Positions 9,101 through 10,416 of a stretch of 10,416 bases of DNA are shown here, one piece after another. The notes under the pieces are model-generated. The model did not search any database. It was given only the letters and a program-made list of their open reading frames with translations, and was not told where the DNA came from. Origin of the DNA: an uncultured Muribaculaceae bacterium. GTDB taxonomy: Bacteria; Bacteroidota; Bacteroidia; Bacteroidales; Muribaculaceae. Position 1 is the first letter of the stretch. Every line of letters begins with the position of its first letter. The DNA lies in NCBI GenBank assembly GCA_910579305.1, contig CAJTTA010000052.1, positions 1 through 10,416 on the forward strand. The letters run 5' to 3'. A program made the position numbers and the translations under genes.

Positions 9101-9901
9101 GGCCGAGATGTCGGCCAGGAGCCACACGTAATTGTCTTTGCTCTTGAGTGGGATTTCGCCGGCGAAGCTCATTGAGGCCGAGGCATGGTCGAGGGCCTGG
9201 CCAAGTCGGCTGGCGCCTTCGGGCGATGAGGCGCTGCGTCCGGCCATGCAGCGGATGTTGGTGAGACTCTGTATTCCCTCGCCGGCCATGGAGAAGCCCA
9301 TGGATGTGAGAGCTAAAGGATTGGCGCCACCGTCGGTGAGCAGGTCTACGCACATGAGTGGTACATCCTTTGCTCCGGGATAGATATATGTCACGGGCAT
9401 CTCGCCTCGAGAGGCCGACACCCATTCCATATCCTTCGAGGGGAGAGCCTCGATCACAGCCTCCCATCCGGCGCCGGCTACATTGGAGGTCGTGCTGTAA
9501 TAAAGCACCGACATAGTGCCTGATGGCGCGTCAAAAGAGAGAGGGGCGGAGCCGGTGCCTGTGACATGACCTATGTATCCTTCCGAGACACTGTTAGAGG
9601 CTGAGATCTCGCCGTCGTAGATGTAGACATCGGCATTGGTCAGGTCGTAATTGCTGAAGGTGATGGACAGGCCGTCGCCCTCAATGGGATTGGTAAACAC
9701 GCACAGAGTCTTATACCAGGTGGAGGACAAATTGCCTGTAGGGCCGCCGTGGTCGTAAAACAGCAAAGCGTCATTTACCGTCTGCGTGGTTTGTTTCCCG
9801 TCTCTACGCGGCATCGTGTAGGATTCCGTGTCGGCAAAAGCCTGAGAGCAGAAAAGCATGGCAAGCAACGTAGCCGCCAGTCGCATGATTTGCTTGGACA
9901 T
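3125..9901 (-). CDS. Giant exported multidomain protein: four CUB-like modules, beta-helix, DUF4465, type IX-like tail
   Basis: This 2258-residue protein has a signal peptide (1-23, likely cut after AFA; no lipobox). Four tandem ~276-residue modules fill about 24-1129. Each has a CUB-like half opening near FYDxGGP (F48, F324, Y603, F877) and ending in a GW or GF motif (145, 422, 697, 971), then a beta-sandwich-like segment resembling the N-terminal domain of BNR-repeat proteins. A right-handed beta-helix follows (about 1130-1580, closing in the family-typical VGAYE). Next come an Fn3-like segment (about 1596-1685), an unassigned beta-rich segment (about 1690-1825), a PKD-like domain (about 1825-1905, SYEWSDS at 1852), DUF4465 (about 1908-2120, with FDDLYLAPES, SWSWFGYAS, VEFFLADFRADD and CIDNLG) and a short type IX-like tail (2205-2258, LPTGIYII at 2236). 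No catalytic signature is evident. It is the first gene after a cobalamin riboswitch, so it should be repressed by B12. I infer a surface or secreted role in cobamide capture, but a polysaccharide-binding or adhesive role is also possible. Confidence 0.9.
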   Translation of the reverse strand: MSKQIMRLAATLLAMLFCSQAFADTESYTMPRRDGKQTTQTVNDALLFYDHGGPTGNLSSTWYKTLCVFTNPIEGDGLSITFSNYDLTNADVYIYDGEISASNSVSEGYIGHVTGTGSAPLSFDAPSGTMSVLYYSTTSNVAGAGWEAVIEALPSKDMEWVSASRGEMPVTYIYPGAKDVPLMCVDLLTDGGANPLALTSMGFSMAGEGIQSLTNIRCMAGRSASSPEGASRLGQALDHASASMSFAGEIPLKSKDNYVWLLADISADATSGLSFTPACTSAVAGGVERISTPIEAAGASEIQNMLFMPEGPVTVKVGTEPLAFYDDGGPDSNISKLFEGEVTFEPVNDGKKIRIVFEELALFNTSTIERNDRLNIYSGRAAEPAALIASLLNEPLTLYSTAEDGSLTVTFKSLTESFTTAGWKAHVEEFTPQPMTATAITAENTGTATAAAGSEAAAIRFNIATSGTEPALGLSGVTLSTAGSTAQIASVSLSDASGHILASAVPQGESVNIMPATPLTLSQLANDFIISVTPAANAISGEKLAILLSEVALSTGGMAPSAPARAEITIDNKCLLTQGEHSHVISGEWTLANEPASSPYLGYDGAAGERKVVLTPATEGMKIELEFESFYINWPTWGNAPSFKVYSGTTATGTPLWECTTATAKTGPDMPLRSTAADGSMTIVFNPNGNNGAMGNGFLANICEYTPMPMELVKAEVFQGDTDAVKGGDTDVAILRIAFTMTGDQNPPLLNEVKVNLKDAAGSLAAVKLYACGKSEEFSNANLIAQAIPAADATSVLLVPDLFRMPEKTSCYWLAYDMNSEIEAGHEIDASIASVTMGGKNVEGIITPDPEGSRQSVNVYYFADGDNTVPVTGTMFFYDNGGPDAKYTTDAKGTVTFTPAEGEIICMTFKQFYTNINDDFLVYEGTGTDGNPRLSLSSSKTGDDLPVIYSNAADGAFTVAFNPTRNNTNDGWYIEVSSIKPEDLNVQSVELTPYEGATLLRGSRKTPLARLKVVVDGNHGPVPFSGFEFDTNGTSAGTLEGLSLSSSLTIDGYDDVNEIATSADGSLTAPGHALSEPGTYYYWLRADIAADAPANAHVAVALSSIKSGEKTLFDSATDPLAFSLTSGLNGTYTIGRSENADYASIQAAADALASGIDGPVTFLIESGNYQEKVTFPEVPGACEEHPVLFRSASGNRSDVTVHYDRYVSNGYGTPEYGVITVQGADWLTLESITVTNPSMDFPMLVKLENVSRHFTMRDCHVYTEPGTAFSHPTLVECYVNSDKVPNRNNDYATFTGCLFEGGWIGVQLGGTSIVKPALPVETGGRIEDCTFVGQGSKAIYISSEASASILRNYIESGMNAQSSYYGMDIYRASGDFLVEGNTIVHGYGKSTSSGIYLRPMRGTEEARPRIINNEIAFTDAAGNVVGINVAGSSADNNAYVRIAHNTVSISGKATGSSAMFINQYMTGAEVVNNILVNNAEGYALRVNKAEYMPALLATNMLSAGDKFCYMAGDVADLDAWAAATGDDSSFTAEVTFLGDDILEPMDFAPLAQGSPLDYAGTDISGVERDKATPTVGAYEATDTSAVPAPAEGFPMISDVTHESARLSMQANCHGVAQVMILPDDAEAPSAEEIAASETLIELRKGRTGSIMISSLTPNSSYRAWVLTTSLRGITGEPVATEVFTTSYLPTSVSTFEAVRPVEDNEEQFEDGTARFAGFLIEERENLPVPGSVKVAVMEDTEASIVLTNAPDLVLDGFWLENEDEFTISTYDADENRLTEKVLPAASWRYVNLRDMGPLSSVRFYTEGAAAIDDFCGAPLPLSTSIEGAADRIAQGAEFTLTALPEGGVAPFSYEWSDSLRDIIGNGATLSRNAEVTCIYGLTVTDAWGAKATASVRVSVTGEMAVGSFDDLYLAPESEWIGNTEDPDYSSGTFLTGSFELNNFYMAEYRSWSWFGYASHTSTEYSDLSDQMHCAAGGGLDGSANYGVAFLSDYYGPALISFTNTTGSQRVPGLWLTNTAWVKDAVYYGDGMSDAFSHGDYCSVKISGLKEDGSYTDPVEFFLADFRADDEADHFCLDTWQWCSLAELGEVSGLHFEFVSTKRNSYGPTTPSYVCIDNLGDACPVEEADHVTVHDDLRSIELAPLFGFAEDEGTPVYTLLSGEGTISGDRVVVTAPMLESTTLLIKGTQRGCSRWISLPVDVTTAGVGIIDASQVTDIDIFTPSGIHVFSGTDMPELPTGIYIIVRHTPDGDLRTVERR
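6515..9832 (-). repeat. Four tandem ~276-residue protein modules inside the giant gene
   Basis: The Tyr of the FYD motif falls at residues 49, 325, 603 and 878, and the closing GW/GF motif at 145, 422, 697 and 971. The period is therefore 274-278 residues at both landmarks. Before each GW/GF there is a shared phrase of the type STAADGSMTIVF (LYSTAEDGSLTVTF, LRSTAADGSMTIVF, IYSNAADGAFTVAF; most diverged in module 1). The copies differ widely in sequence, which points to old duplication rather than recent amplification. Confidence 0.75.
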
Positions 9902-9902
9902 T

Positions 9903-9978
9903 AAAAAAGCTTTTACGGTTATGTTAATAAAAAAGGTTAATAGTCACATGATTAACCGACATAACCGGAAAAGCCTTT
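9903..9978 (-). promoter_or_regulatory. Nested hairpin abutting the start codon (probable riboswitch expression platform)
   Basis: In the minus-strand transcript an outer 20-position stem (plus 9959-9978 with 9905-9924) has 18 Watson-Crick pairs, one G-U and one mismatch. It encloses an inner perfect 7-bp stem (GGTTAAT / ATTAACC, plus 9951-9957 and 9935-9941) with a 9-nt loop. The inner stem is followed by UUUUUAUU. The outer stem ends in six Us (plus 9903-9908) only one base before the ATG. It could act as a transcription terminator, or as a structure that hides the AU-rich translation start region. Opposite-strand use is unlikely because no U-run follows there. Confidence 0.7.
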
Positions 9979-9986
9979 GCCGCAGA

Positions 9987-10028
9987 CACACCTGTCGCTC
10001 CTGCTCTTGGCAAGAAAGCCGAGGTGTG
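9987..10028 (-). promoter_or_regulatory. Stem-loop in the leader between aptamer and start-site hairpin
   Basis: A perfect 7-bp inverted repeat (CACACCT / AGGTGTG, plus 10022-10028 and 9987-9993) encloses about 28 nt, which can itself form a small UCUU/AAGA hairpin. It sits between the riboswitch core and the nested hairpin. It may be part of the switching element or a simple spacer structure. I found no credible short gene in this leader. Confidence 0.45.
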
Positions 10029-10083
10029 GCTGTAGATGAGGATACTGCTCTTTAATCCCGAAGCATCAGCATTCCTGATATGT

Positions 10084-10319
10084 CGAGGGCAAGGCAGGTC
10101 TTCTGACTTGTCTCCGGCATCATCAGGCAATCCTTCCCACAGTCGTTTCTCAGACTGCAGTGGCTCTCGGCGCCCTCCGGCGCCGACATGGCCTGTCGAT
10201 GCGTTCCTGCATGAAAATCATGTCAGGAAGAGACTTACAGCAGCGGGTACTGTAGCCGATTCTCACGGCTTTCCCTATTATTTACCGCATTCCGATAGGA
10301 GTGCGGCAAACCTTGCTCG
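10084..10319 (-). promoter_or_regulatory. Cobalamin riboswitch (AdoCbl class)
   Basis: Read on the minus strand, the segment has the conserved cobalamin aptamer parts in order. The closing P1 stem is CGAGCAAGG with CCTTGCCCTCG (plus 10311-10319 and 10084-10094). A P2 hairpin GCCGCA / TGCGGT is followed by TAATAGGGAAAGCCGTGAGA and then ATCGGCTACAGTACCCGC with CTGTAAG. A variable arm carries GGCGCCGGAGGGCGCC, then GCCACTG with GTGGGAAGG. The terminal B12 box is CAAGTCAGAAGACCTGCC. The family normally switches off downstream genes when adenosylcobalamin is bound, and the targets are usually B12 uptake or synthesis genes. Here the first downstream start codon is that of the giant exported protein, 182 bp beyond the aptamer. 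The element is complete, not a remnant. Confidence 0.95.
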
Positions 10320-10323
10320 GGCA

Positions 10324-10355
10324 CAAAGGTAGAAAAAATTTTTCGCTCCTGCAAA
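10324..10355 (-). promoter_or_regulatory. Predicted Bacteroidetes promoter for the riboswitch and giant gene
   Basis: On the minus strand TACCTTTG (plus 10324-10331) fits the -7 consensus TAnnTTTG exactly. TTTG (plus 10352-10355) stands 20 bases upstream as the -33 element. Transcription would begin near 10318, at the foot of the riboswitch P1 stem, which supports both calls. The spacer contains an A6T5-type tract likely to be bent. Confidence 0.8.
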
Positions 10356-10385
10356 ATAAAATTTATTATTGCTGTCCGATAAAAC

Positions 10386-10403
10386 TTTTTGAGGTCTCAA
10401 AAA
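10386..10403. repeat. Near-perfect 18-bp palindrome upstream of the riboswitch promoter
   Basis: TTTTTGAG (10386-10393) and CTCAAAAA (10396-10403) are exact inverted copies around a 2-bp centre. It lies about 30 bp upstream of the -33 element. It could be an operator, or part of a terminator or leader of a gene outside the window. The sequence alone does not decide. Confidence 0.3.
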
Positions 10404-10416
10404 ATTAGGACTGATT

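Noticed and set aside
9832..9901. Lipoprotein signal (MLFCS) in the giant protein
   Set aside because: Phe before the Cys and the preceding residues do not form a lipobox, and a clean signal peptidase I site (AFA) follows.
9924..10130. A 68-codon open frame on the minus strand starting in the riboswitch
   Set aside because: Its start is inside the aptamer's conserved 3' part and its codons follow RNA structure. It has no recognisable protein features and runs into the start-site hairpin.

Overview
The window looks like chromosomal DNA of a gut-type Bacteroidales. The evidence is Bacteroidetes-style promoters (TTTG, about 20 bp, TAnnTTTG), starts without Shine-Dalgarno sequences, moderately high GC coding DNA, and a very large secreted multidomain protein with a degenerate type IX-like C-terminus. 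A Muribaculaceae-like member is my best guess, with moderate confidence.

Layout. Positions 1-187 hold no gene I can support. A minus-strand gene for a membrane-anchored TPR protein (268-990) ends at a strong intrinsic terminator (188-220). It is transcribed divergently from rpoN (sigma-54, 1138-2586), and the 147 bp between them carries one Bacteroidetes-type promoter for each. After rpoN comes a small Lys/Ala-rich helical protein (2678-2998). A convergent intergenic block with hairpins for both directions follows. The minus-strand gene 3125-9901 then fills two thirds of the window. It encodes a 2258-residue exported protein made of four ~276-residue CUB-like modules, a right-handed beta-helix, Fn3-like and PKD-like segments, a DUF4465 domain and a short type IX-like tail.

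The most notable part is what sits upstream of that gene. Positions 10084-10319 (minus strand) form a complete cobalamin riboswitch with its own promoter (10324-10355). The first and only downstream gene in the window is the giant exported protein; no btuB or cobalamin-biosynthesis gene lies between. The leader ends in a nested hairpin whose U-run touches the start codon. The protein is therefore probably repressed by B12 and made when cobamides are scarce. Together with its DUF4465 domain, this makes it a candidate extracellular or cell-surface cobamide-acquisition protein of unusual size. That function is inference; the riboswitch and the domain order are read from the sequence.

The housekeeping half (TPR protein, rpoN, small helical protein) shows no evident functional link to the B12-regulated gene.
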